This document shows positions 55,160-62,220 of a DNA stretch of 64,000 nucleotides, in pieces (the first letter of the stretch is position 1; each line of letters starts with the position of its first letter). The translations under genes and the position numbers were made by a program. A model generated the notes under the pieces. That model made no database searches and had not been told where the DNA came from. It saw nothing but the letters and a program-made list of their open reading frames with translations. The stretch is from Gillisella vitis (lineage in GTDB: Bacteria; Pseudomonadota; Alphaproteobacteria; Rhizobiales; Rhizobiaceae), in contig NZ_JACHLU010000009.1 of NCBI RefSeq assembly GCF_014204625.1, positions 62,001 to 126,000 on the forward strand. The letters are read 5' to 3'.

Positions 55160-55530
55160 GGGTTTTCGGGGGCCGCCTCCTGCGCCCCGCCAAAGGTCAC
55201 CAACAGCAGGGCGCGGACAATCTCCACGCAGGCCGCAAGCCCGCCTTCCACGCACATATCGGCCACATCCTCATCGGTGCAGCAATTGCCGCCGCCACGC
55301 AGGCCCGCCGCCAGAATGCGGATCAGATCCCGACTGCCCAGCCTGCCATGGGAAAAGCGGCTGGCCAGATCGGCCAGACTATCGGCGGCAAAGGCCGTTT
55401 CCAGCTCCGTCAAAGCCCCAAGCGTGAGGCATAAAATCCGCCGCTCGCCATCAATCACCGCCTCGACTTCGCCCCGGCGGCGATTGGCGCGTACCCCGGT
55501 TATCGGTCGTGTTGTCATGTCACTTTTCAT
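55156..55530 (-). CDS. GTA gp10 family protein
   Basis: 124 aa. Typical GTA gp10: RRRGEVEAVIDGERRILCLTLGALTELETAF at the N-terminus, then a helical half with GNCCTDEDVADMCVEGGL. It is a tail assembly protein next to the major tail protein. The start overlaps the stop of gp9 (ATGA at 55527-55530). Confidence 0.9.
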   Translation of the reverse strand: MKSDMTTRPITGVRANRRRGEVEAVIDGERRILCLTLGALTELETAFAADSLADLASRFSHGRLGSRDLIRILAAGLRGGGNCCTDEDVADMCVEGGLAACVEIVRALLLVTFGGAQEAAPENP

Positions 55531-55937
55531 GCCACGACCTCAAATGCGATTTCGCCAGCCGATTCCAAAGCAATGTCGAATTTCAATTCGCCATCATGCT
55601 CGCCGGAATAATCCAGTGCGGTCACCTGAAACAGGCCGGACACCGTGCCAAACCCCGGAATGACCACCTGCCAGCTCAAAATCGAGCCCGCAAAAAACGC
55701 CGCCCGAACCAGCTCATCCGAAGCCTGATCCTTGAACAGGCCCGCTCCCGATAAAGACGCCCGCTTGGCCCCTGCCCCGGCCAGCAGCTCGCGCCAGCGC
55801 CCGGCGCTCTCCGCGTCGGTCACATCCACAGTCTCGGTGTTGAAGGCCAGCTTGCGTGAGCGCAAACCTGCCACGGTTACATAATCACTGCCGCTTGCAA
55901 TTTTCAGCAGCAGATCCTTACCCCTTTGGGCCACCAT
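55527..55937 (-). CDS. GTA phage major tail protein (gp9)
   Basis: 136 aa. TP901-1/GTA-type major tail protein: VAQRGKDLLLKIASG, RSRKLAFNTETVDVTDAESAGRW, ASLSGAGLFKDQ, QVTALDYSGEHDGE. It builds the tail tube. It is preceded by AAAGGAGCATC before ATG 55937. Upstream is a 2.2-kb insertion carrying the bacteriocin module, which splits it from gp8. Confidence 0.94.
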   Translation of the reverse strand: MVAQRGKDLLLKIASGSDYVTVAGLRSRKLAFNTETVDVTDAESAGRWRELLAGAGAKRASLSGAGLFKDQASDELVRAAFFAGSILSWQVVIPGFGTVSGLFQVTALDYSGEHDGELKFDIALESAGEIAFEVVA

Positions 55938-56491
55938 AATGATGCTCCTTTATATGGATTGTTTTTGAAAAAATGCCGATCTGGCAAAGGCAGGATAAGC
56001 CATGGGCACGCCTCTCCAACGGTAAGCGTCGAACGACGAAGACACCGCACAGGTAAGCGGTGCGCTTGAAACAGAAATCCTGATACAGGTGAGTGAAATT
56101 TAGAGCATTGGACCGAAAAGTGGCCCCGGTTTTCGGAAAAATCCGATGCGAAAACAAAATCCTACAGCATGTCGCGTTTTATTGTCCTCAATAAAACGAC
56201 AACGTCCATGCGAAAAAGAAAGAGCTAAAGCCTGTCGCAGTGAGTCCTATTCACTGCGACAGGCTTTAGAGTATCCGTGACACCATCATTGAGGCGACAT
56301 GACTGCGTTCACGAATGCATTTGGCAATGCAAATTCGCCATACACTTTTGCACGAAATACTCGGGATCAGCTCTTTTTAACAGGCTGCTGAAAAAGTCAG
56401 GTGGAGCTGAAAATGAGAATGTTTTGGGGAGAAAAAGTGCCAAGAAACGTGGCACATACCTCATATGTAACGCTTTTTTGGCGCTTTTCGA
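55938..56491. other. Non-coding repeat cluster left of the bacteriocin island
   Basis: A 554-bp stretch filled by a REP-like palindrome (56109-56148), copy C of the 102-bp repeat (56167-56268) and most of MITE copy 2 (from 56377). No gene is credible; an apparent plus-strand frame at 56277-56555 is mostly MITE sequence. It may contain the promoter of the downstream GTA genes, from gp9 onward. Confidence 0.6.
56167..56268 (+). repeat. 102-bp double-palindrome intergenic repeat, copy C
   Basis: Same element as 33393-33494, with small changes (gacaacgtcc instead of gataacgtac). Confidence 0.85.
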
Positions 56492-56544
56492 TCACCGAAA
56501 CAGACCATTTCCAGCCCGCCTCGAGTTTTTCAGCAGCCTGTTAA
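56377..56544 (+). mobile_element. 168-bp MITE, copy 2
   Basis: Same terminal inverted repeats and TTAA ends as copy 1, same orientation, with several point differences. It overlaps the 3' end of the putative immunity gene and supplies its last 17 codons and stop. Confidence 0.85.
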
Positions 56545-56953
56545 AGCACAGATGAAAGGCTATCGTCATCAACCTGCGGACAAGAGTCAGTGCGTAGGCG
56601 ATAGCGACAAGGATGGGCGCGATCACCACGCCGGTAAACGGGGCAAGATTGCGGCCCGCATCAAGAACCCAGTGGGTCATGAAAAAACCCTGCTCAGGCG
56701 TGGATTCCGCATGACTGAAAATATCGTCCCCGTTCAGGTCAAATGTGGTGATACGCCAATCGAGATAGGCATTTACGCCCGCAGCACAACCGACAATGAT
56801 GAGATAGACCAGAAGCAGGTTGAGGATGACCTTCACCCTGCCGGAAACAGGCTGAGGACGATGATCAAGCATCCAGTAAAGCAGAAATGACAGTCCAATC
56901 GCGCTGAAACGGCACATCAACGTGGCATTGGAAATCAGCGCCTGCTCAATCAT
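56492..56953 (-). CDS. Putative immunity protein for the colicin-M-like bacteriocin
   Basis: 153 aa integral membrane protein: helices at about 12-29, 42-64 and 103-125, with a loop between the second and third helix that reads TTFDLNGDDIFSHAESTPEQ, then DAGRNLAPFTG. From memory, this arrangement (hydrophobic pair, acidic DLNGD loop, GRxxAPxTG, hydrophobic end) recurs in membrane proteins next to colicin-M-like genes, including immunity proteins of M-type pyocins. It starts 3 bp after the bacteriocin stop codon. The last 17 residues (FNRLLKNSRRAGNGLFR) come from the MITE, so the native C-terminus and perhaps a last helix are lost. Function is inferred. Confidence 0.6.
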   Translation of the reverse strand: MIEQALISNATLMCRFSAIGLSFLLYWMLDHRPQPVSGRVKVILNLLLVYLIIVGCAAGVNAYLDWRITTFDLNGDDIFSHAESTPEQGFFMTHWVLDAGRNLAPFTGVVIAPILVAIAYALTLVRRLMTIAFHLCFNRLLKNSRRAGNGLFR

Positions 56954-56956
56954 TCA

Positions 56957-57682
56957 TCAAGATCCGGGTTGCGGGTAGGTCTCATTAAAACTATAAGGAA
57001 CATAATTATAGGGCGTTCCACCAGGAATTTCAACCATATAGTTATACTTTTCGCCAGTGCTGAGCGGGTCACGGAAGCCATCCGGAGAGACCACGCCATT
57101 GTTGACCTGCACGAAACCAGTGAAGGTCGTGGTGCAGTAGCCGCCGCTACATACGGTGTCATAAACAACGGTAGTGCGGCCTGCGTGATAGATCTCTTCA
57201 GTCAGATCGACCGAAAAGTTACCACTCAAATCCGTCACGCCAGCCCGAAGACGCTCAACCGCCAATGCAATCCGTTCGGAGTTCCGCAACATGAACTTAG
57301 TTTCCGGCCCAAGAGCTCGATCCTCACCGTTACCGAAGAAGTAATACCAGATCGCAGCGATGGTGCTATCGACCTCCGGATCTGGCCGATTCATTGTGAT
57401 TAGTTCCTTGGTTCCTTCGGAAGCGATTGTAAGATTCACATCCGATTGAGCGTAGGCCACACATGGAAGACACAACCCCTGACTGATCTGTGCAGGCGTG
57501 AGATAGCTCTGGTCTGACTGGTCGACAGTTCCTGAATTGATCACACAAAGACATGCCGAACATGAGCCGACGCGGCAGGAATACGGAATTTGGATACGTT
57601 CATCTTCGATGGCATCCATGATGTATTGATCTTCCTTGCACCGCACTGTGCGGTCTTTCAGCGTAATGTTGTAAACAGCCAT
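56957..57682 (-). CDS. Ferredoxin-domain bacteriocin, colicin-M-like (pectocin-M type)
   Basis: 241 aa. Residues 1-90 are a plant-type [2Fe-2S] ferredoxin with the exact spacing C36-x4-C41-x2-C44-x29-C74 (PYSCRVGSCSACLC). A linker (about 88-105) leads to a C-terminal domain with IAAIWYYFFGNGEDRAL (108-124), closely like ALAHYLWGNGAERSV of colicin M, followed by helices and beta strands. Ferredoxin-colicin M fusions (pectocins M) enter target cells through a ferredoxin receptor and cleave lipid II in the periplasm. The canonical DxYDx5HR site is not plain; D201-x-F203-x-D205 is the nearest match. AAGGAG precedes ATG 57682. There is no signal peptide, as expected for lysis-released bacteriocins. 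Confidence 0.7.
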   Translation of the reverse strand: MAVYNITLKDRTVRCKEDQYIMDAIEDERIQIPYSCRVGSCSACLCVINSGTVDQSDQSYLTPAQISQGLCLPCVAYAQSDVNLTIASEGTKELITMNRPDPEVDSTIAAIWYYFFGNGEDRALGPETKFMLRNSERIALAVERLRAGVTDLSGNFSVDLTEEIYHAGRTTVVYDTVCSGGYCTTTFTGFVQVNNGVVSPDGFRDPLSTGEKYNYMVEIPGGTPYNYVPYSFNETYPQPGS

Positions 57683-58159
57683 GTAATCTCCTTTTGGCTT
57701 ATGAACATTGAATTTTGTAGACGACTGCAACTCTCGTGACGACGGCCCTGTAATTTCTCTCTGCTCATCCATATCGGGCAACGTCTCTACGGAGCGACCT
57801 GCGTTTGGAGTAGTAACAATGGATTAAGTGCCATACGCCACAAGACAATCCAAAACACGCATTACGCTCCCCCAAAAAGACATGCGAAAACAGAAGCCTA
57901 TGTCTCATCGCGTGGGTCCAAAATCATTCGACATGCCGACTGCATAATTCCTTAAATCGGAATCGATTTAAGGAGAAAATTATGCAGCGTGTTGCCATGA
58001 AGGCTTGTTTTGCCCTCGCATCCGGAAATGATTGTGGCTTGGCTTTTCAATGGACGGGGCAACGCTGCTAATTAGTTTCGGCGGATACCGGACCCTCTCT
58101 TGATTTCCACAGATTGATCTTGCGAATTTCACCACCAGTTTGGCTGTTGAGACTTTTCA
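57683..58159. other. Gap between the bacteriocin gene and GTA gp8
   Basis: A 477-bp gap with no credible gene. It holds the bacteriocin promoter region and, at 57941-57986, a well-kept TGCATAATT palindrome. A short in-frame extension of the bacteriocin gene reaches 57781 but lacks a start signal. I found no clear SOS box. Confidence 0.45.
57941..57986. repeat. TGCATAATT palindromic repeat copy
   Basis: Palindrome tgcataatt ... cttaaatcg-gaat-cgatttaag ... aattatgca, same family as 20129-20174. Confidence 0.8.
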
Positions 58160-58558
58160 TCACCCCACAACCGCCCGAAACTGTACCTCCGCCACATACA
58201 GCCCCGTCTTTGCCTCGCGGCGGCTGACGGTTTTGGTGTGGATGATAGAAACAAGCGTAGCGTGGGTGAGCGGCAAAGCGGCATCATGCAACAGATCCCG
58301 CAGCAGATCGGCCAAAGTCTCGGCCTCGCGGCGGCTGGTGGAGGACCATGCTTGCAGCGTGAGATAGCATTCCAGCAGACGGTCACCATCGCTGGACAGA
58401 TCATTGCTCTCCACCTCGCCCACCATCAGATAGGGCTGGGAGGAGCGCAGCAGGCGGCGGTCCTTGATGCCGTCAGGCCCCACCATGCGCAGCAGGGTGT
58501 TGTTGCCCAAAAGCGTGCTGGTGATGCTCGTCAACAGCTCATTCACCGGGCTGATCAT
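58160..58558 (-). CDS. GTA DUF3168 tail terminator protein (gp8)
   Basis: 132 aa. DUF3168 family: MISPVNELLTSITSTLLGN, PYLMVGEVESNDLSSDGDR, LTLQAWSSTSRREAETLADLLRDLLHDA, ending LYVAEVQFRAVV. In RcGTA this is gp8, thought to join head and tail or to terminate the tail. I chose ATG 58558 because AGGAGC lies at good spacing; 58591 has the same frame but overlaps the small gene upstream more. Confidence 0.92.
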   Translation of the reverse strand: MISPVNELLTSITSTLLGNNTLLRMVGPDGIKDRRLLRSSQPYLMVGEVESNDLSSDGDRLLECYLTLQAWSSTSRREAETLADLLRDLLHDAALPLTHATLVSIIHTKTVSRREAKTGLYVAEVQFRAVVG

Positions 58559-58688
58559 TGTCGCGCTCCTCGCTCTGTTTTTGGCGCTCACTCAAACGTT
58601 TTGCGGCTGCACGCCTGGCCGCATCCTCAGCCATGCGCCGCAAAGCGGCAGCCAGATCGGAGCCGGTGAGGGAAAAGCTCATGCTCAT
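58539..58688 (-). CDS. Small GTA ORF between gp7 and gp8 (49 aa)
   Basis: 49 aa, basic and helical (MSMSFSLTGSDLAAALRRMA ... AARRAAAKRLSERQ). ATG 58688 overlaps the gp7 stop (ATGA), with GGAGG at good spacing. The stop lies 20 bp inside gp8. Such overlaps at both ends are what the rest of the operon shows, so it is probably real. I cannot name it. Confidence 0.65.
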   Translation of the reverse strand: MSMSFSLTGSDLAAALRRMAEDAARRAAAKRLSERQKQSEERDNDQPGE

Positions 58689-59026
58689 GCCAGCTCCTCC
58701 GCACAGTCCAGCACCAGAAAACGCTGGCTCTCATCCGGGTCTCGCCATGCGCGGATGGTGAAAATGCGCGAACCTTTCGCAAGCCGCCATCCCCGCGCCA
58801 GATCAACCCGGTGGCGAAGGGTGATGGCATGGGTGACAGTGGCAATTTCCGCCTCGCCCTGCTCCTCGCGGCTCACGGATTGCGGCTCAACCTGCGCCCA
58901 GAGAGTGGCCACATCCTGCCAGTTGCGTGCAACACCGCCCTGACCGTCAAACGTATCCATCGGCTGTTGCAGGGTCAGCCGTGCGCACATTTTGCCCGGA
59001 TCGGGCATGGTGAAAGCGGCCATCAC
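58685..59026 (-). CDS. GTA head-closure protein (gp7)
   Basis: 113 aa. Phage head closure / head-tail adaptor family: PGKMCARLTLQQPMDTFDGQGG, WATLWAQVEPQS-like segment, then HRVDLARGWRLAKGSRIF and RFLVLDCAEE at the end. It corresponds to RcGTA gp7. It overlaps the gp6 stop by ATGA. Confidence 0.92.
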   Translation of the reverse strand: MMAAFTMPDPGKMCARLTLQQPMDTFDGQGGVARNWQDVATLWAQVEPQSVSREEQGEAEIATVTHAITLRHRVDLARGWRLAKGSRIFTIRAWRDPDESQRFLVLDCAEELA

Positions 59027-59589
59027 AGTCTCCTTCGGCAGAAGGGGGCAATCAGCCGCTCATAGCCCAGTGGCAGCGCGGCCGGTTGATCACCCGGTGC
59101 CACCACACCGCGATAGGCATACATGGTGGCCACATGCAGGCTCATAGCGCGGCGCAGGGTATCGGGCACGTCCGTGGCGGTGCTGTAGCCTGCGGTAAAA
59201 TCAATCTCGATACCGTTGATCGGCCGCCCCGGCAGGGGCGGATTGCGCAACCACAACCGGGCTGGCCGCGCCTGCCCATCCAGCAGATGATCATGCAGAG
59301 ATGCTTGAACGGCATTGCCATTTTCATCGTAAACTGTCACGGCATCAATGGTTTGCACCGGGGCTTTGGCAAGCTGAATCACCTCGCCGTCTGGCCAGTC
59401 ATCAAGATACAGCCGCAATTTTTGCGTCATCAGGCAAAGGCCGGTTTCGGCTTCCAGATGCTGGCGGGCGGTGGTGATCAGGCTGGTGAGAAGGTCATCT
59501 TCGTCATTGGTGTCGATTTTCAGATGGGCTTTGACATCAGTGAGCGCCAGCGGCTCCACTGTGGGCGGCGTGAGGGTGGTGATGGTCAT
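59023..59589 (-). CDS. GTA head-tail connector protein (gp6)
   Basis: 188 aa. PhiE125 gp8/HK97 gp6-like connector: VEPLALTDVKAHLKIDTNDEDDLLTSLI, ARQHLEAETGLCLMTQKLRL, LPGRPINGIEIDFTAGY, RRAMSLHVATMYAYRG. It corresponds to RcGTA gp6, forming the ring below the portal. The 230-bp gap upstream to gp5 is filled by repeats. Confidence 0.93.
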   Translation of the reverse strand: MTITTLTPPTVEPLALTDVKAHLKIDTNDEDDLLTSLITTARQHLEAETGLCLMTQKLRLYLDDWPDGEVIQLAKAPVQTIDAVTVYDENGNAVQASLHDHLLDGQARPARLWLRNPPLPGRPINGIEIDFTAGYSTATDVPDTLRRAMSLHVATMYAYRGVVAPGDQPAALPLGYERLIAPFCRRRL

Positions 59590-59819
59590 AGTTTGGGATT
59601 CCTGAGGTGGGCGTTGGAGCGAGAAGCCCCCTCATCCCCCCTTCCTGTCTTAAAAAGTGCCGGGACCTTCTCCCCGCTGGGGAGAAGAGACCAAACGACA
59701 GGTCGGGTTAAGGTGAAATGACCGGGCAAATCCACGGCTCTTCTCCCCGGCGGGGAGAAGGTGGCGGCAGCCGATGAGGGGGTGCGGAGCCATTTTCAGG
59801 CCATCAAAAGATATTCAAA
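59590..59819. repeat. Rhizobial mosaic repeat element between gp5 and gp6
   Basis: Two related modules: ccccctcatcccc ... ttctccccgctggggagaag (59629-59688) and ttctccccggcggggagaag, gtggcggcagccgatgaggg (59741-59790). The outer arms are inverted, so the whole can fold. It matches the element at 46937-47077. A similar GC-rich mosaic is common between genes in Rhizobiaceae. Confidence 0.75.
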
Positions 59820-61070
59820 TCAACTGACCGCAAACTTGATCAGCTTGATCGCCTCAAAATTCTGCACGCCACCGCCCACGCGCTTGGTGGTGTAAAACAG
59901 CACATAAGGCTTGGCGGAATACGGGTCACGCAGCACCCGAACACCCGTACGATCGACCACCAGATAGCCCGCCTTGAAATCGCCAAAGGCAATGGAAAAA
60001 GCGTTGGCGGCAATATCGGGCATGTCCTCGGCTTCCGCGATGGGAAAGCCCATCAAGGATGCCTGCTGGCCGGGGCCAGCCGGTGGCAGCCAGAGGTAAT
60101 TGCCATCCGCATCCTTGAACTTGCGGATTTCGCCCTGGGTTTTGCGGTTCATCACAAAGGTGCCGTTCTGGCGATGCCCGGCTTTCAGCGCATAGATCGT
60201 ATCCAGCAACACATCTGATGGGCCAGCGGTGGCAAAGCTGCCTGCCGCACCCGTGGCCCGATAACCAAGGCTGCCCCAGGCCCAGGCGTCATCGGCAACG
60301 GTGGTATAGGCCAAAAAGCCCTTGGGCTTGTTGGTGCCATCGCCCAGCACAAAGGCCGTGCCTTCCTGCTCGGCAAAGGCAATATCCACCTCACCGGCAA
60401 TCCACGCTTCCACATCCACCGCCGCATCATCCAGCAGCGATTGTGTGGCGGCGGGCATGGCGTAAAGCTCCATGGTGGGAAAGGCCAGCTCGGTCAATTG
60501 CGGCGTATCGGTCTGGGGGCGAGCCGCCGTTTCCGATACCCAGCCAGAGGCCATGCCGGTGGGCGCAAACGGCTTTTTCAGCACCGCACCGGACACCTGC
60601 CGCACGGTGGCCAAACCACGGATGGGCGAGATGGACGCAAGGCGGCGGCCAATGTCGCTATCGGTTTCATCTGGCACCAGATAGCCGCCATCGGCTGATG
60701 TGCCAGCGGCCATGGCCTTGGCTTCCAGATCGCGCAAAGCTGCTTCATCACCGCGGCGGATATAGGCGTCAAAGGCCGCCTTGCGCTCGGATGTTTCAAG
60801 GGTCATGGCCCCGCCCCGGCCTAGCGCCGGGCGCAGCTTTTTCAGCGCCAGCTGGTCAATCACACGGGCCTGTTCATCCATGGCCTTGTTGATGCGCTCC
60901 ACCTTGTCGCGGGTAATGACATCGGCGGTCAGCTTTTGCTCGATCTCGCCCAGACGCTGATCATTGGCCTGTTTGAATTCGCTAAACGCCTCCATGAAAT
61001 CATCAAAGGCGGCGGTCATGGTTTCCGGGATTGCTTTGACTTCCGGGGCGGGATTTTCAGAGATGCTCAT
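59820..61070 (-). CDS. GTA major capsid protein, HK97 fold (gp5)
   Basis: 416 aa. N-terminal helical scaffold (about 15-100, FDDFMEAFSEFKQANDQRL, ITRDKVERINKAMDEQ), then the HK97 capsid domain (GYLVPDETDSDIGRRLASISPIRGLATV, FVLGDGTNKPKGFL, QASLMGFPIAEAEDMP, FGDFKAGYLVVDR). The N-terminal region would be cut by the gp4 protease. ATG 61070 is preceded by GAGGAT and follows the gp4 stop by 5 bp; the frame is open to 61424 but lies inside gp4. Confidence 0.95.
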   Translation of the reverse strand: MSISENPAPEVKAIPETMTAAFDDFMEAFSEFKQANDQRLGEIEQKLTADVITRDKVERINKAMDEQARVIDQLALKKLRPALGRGGAMTLETSERKAAFDAYIRRGDEAALRDLEAKAMAAGTSADGGYLVPDETDSDIGRRLASISPIRGLATVRQVSGAVLKKPFAPTGMASGWVSETAARPQTDTPQLTELAFPTMELYAMPAATQSLLDDAAVDVEAWIAGEVDIAFAEQEGTAFVLGDGTNKPKGFLAYTTVADDAWAWGSLGYRATGAAGSFATAGPSDVLLDTIYALKAGHRQNGTFVMNRKTQGEIRKFKDADGNYLWLPPAGPGQQASLMGFPIAEAEDMPDIAANAFSIAFGDFKAGYLVVDRTGVRVLRDPYSAKPYVLFYTTKRVGGGVQNFEAIKLIKFAVS

Positions 61071-61075
61071 GGGTC

Positions 61076-61651
61076 TTATCCTCTTTTGACGTTCGATGTT
61101 GCCATTGCCCTTGCCGCCCGGCGCATGGCGCGGAGCAGCTCGGTTTCCTTGTCGCGGTAAAACCGCTGGTTTTTGATGTTTGAGACCCGCGCCGACGGGG
61201 CCATGGGAAAGGTGACGACCGAGATTTCCCAAAGATCGGCCTCCAGAATGCGGCGCACGCCGGTCTTGCCATCCTGCCGGGCCTTCACCGTCTGAAAGCC
61301 GATGGACAGGCCATCGAGTGCGCCACTTTTCATCAGCGCCCGCACCTCTTCGGCGCGTTTGACTCCGGGCGACAGACGCCCCTCGACATAAAGGCCGCGT
61401 GCGTCTTCCTTCAGCGTGGTCCACACGCCAATCGGCTGGCTGGGATCGTGCTGGTAGAGCATACGAATGCCCGCGGCCCCGCGTGTGGTGAGTGACGTGT
61501 GAAAGGCCCCCGGCTCGATCATGTCGCGGCCCAGATCAACCTCGCCAAACACGCTGGCATAGCCGCTGAACGTGCCGTCCCCGCCCAGATCGGCCAGTGT
61601 CAGATCTGCAAATTTGCGCACAAGCCGTCCCGGCCCGCGATAAGCGTGCAT
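61076..61651 (-). CDS. GTA prohead protease, HK97 family (gp4)
   Basis: 191 aa. HK97-family prohead serine protease: FSGYASVFGEVDLGRDMIEPGAF, His in MLYQHDPSQPIG, Ser in GALDGLSIGFQTV, EADLWEISVVTFP at the end of the fold. It matures the capsid protein encoded just downstream. The upstream neighbour is the small DUF6107 membrane protein. Confidence 0.95.
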   Translation of the reverse strand: MHAYRGPGRLVRKFADLTLADLGGDGTFSGYASVFGEVDLGRDMIEPGAFHTSLTTRGAAGIRMLYQHDPSQPIGVWTTLKEDARGLYVEGRLSPGVKRAEEVRALMKSGALDGLSIGFQTVKARQDGKTGVRRILEADLWEISVVTFPMAPSARVSNIKNQRFYRDKETELLRAMRRAARAMATSNVKRG

Positions 61652-61699
61652 GAATGTCTCCTTGAATGTTTGGAAATTCTGGATGCGGCCCCGGTGGGA

Positions 61700-62017
61700 T
61701 CAGCCGCCTTTGGAGCCGTATCGTCCTGCCAGCCGCGCCAGCGCGCCCAGCACCCACCAGGCCATCAGGCTGGCCATGGTGGCCCCGGCCAAAATGATTT
61801 CAGCGCCAGAAAGGCTCTCCACAACATCCAGCTGGCGCGCCAGCCATTGGCCGGTGGGGGCTGCAAACATCAGCCCGAAGGCAAGGCCGGTCAAAAACCG
61901 GCTGGCGGCTTCGCGCCTGCTTTGCGGCAACAGATAAATCAGGGAAATGGCCGCCCCCGCCACCGCCCCGCACAACCGCGCCCCCCACAAGGGCGCATCG
62001 GGGGTGAAATCACTCAT
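61700..62017 (-). CDS. Small GTA membrane protein (DUF6107-like, gp3.5)
   Basis: 105 aa, with hydrophobic segments at about 16-31, 41-55 and 72-92. In rhizobial GTA clusters a small DUF6107 membrane protein lies between portal and protease; the position and size fit. Function unknown. ATG 62017 follows AAAAGG. Confidence 0.8.
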   Translation of the reverse strand: MSDFTPDAPLWGARLCGAVAGAAISLIYLLPQSRREAASRFLTGLAFGLMFAAPTGQWLARQLDVVESLSGAEIILAGATMASLMAWWVLGALARLAGRYGSKGG

Positions 62018-62220
62018 TTTATTAACCTTTTCGCGTTATGATTGTTACCATGCAAGAACGCAAACCCTGTGAAATACGCAGAATGTGAATCGAATGAATC
62101 CCTTAGCGGCACATGCTCACAGGGTGATTCAATGCGTTGATGTTTTGGGTGAAGGACTTGAGAGATTGAGTCCGCTCCTGTCTTCGCGCTTTGCGCGCTC
62201 CCTCATCCGGGGCTTAGCCC

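Noticed and set aside
56277..56555. 92-codon plus-strand frame across MITE copy 2
   Set aside because: More than half is MITE sequence; the same peptide pieces appear at the other MITE copies.
56957..57682. Plain ferredoxin for GTA or metabolism
   Set aside because: The protein has 150 extra residues with a colicin-M-like segment and a tightly linked membrane gene; a simple ferredoxin would end near residue 95.
57683..57781. N-terminal extension of the bacteriocin to 57781
   Set aside because: No ribosome-binding site there, whereas AAGGAG precedes ATG 57682 and the ferredoxin domain starts at that Met.
61071..61424. Upstream extension of the capsid gene frame
   Set aside because: It overlaps the protease gene completely and translates to Arg-rich shadow sequence; ATG 61070 gives a normal capsid N-terminus.
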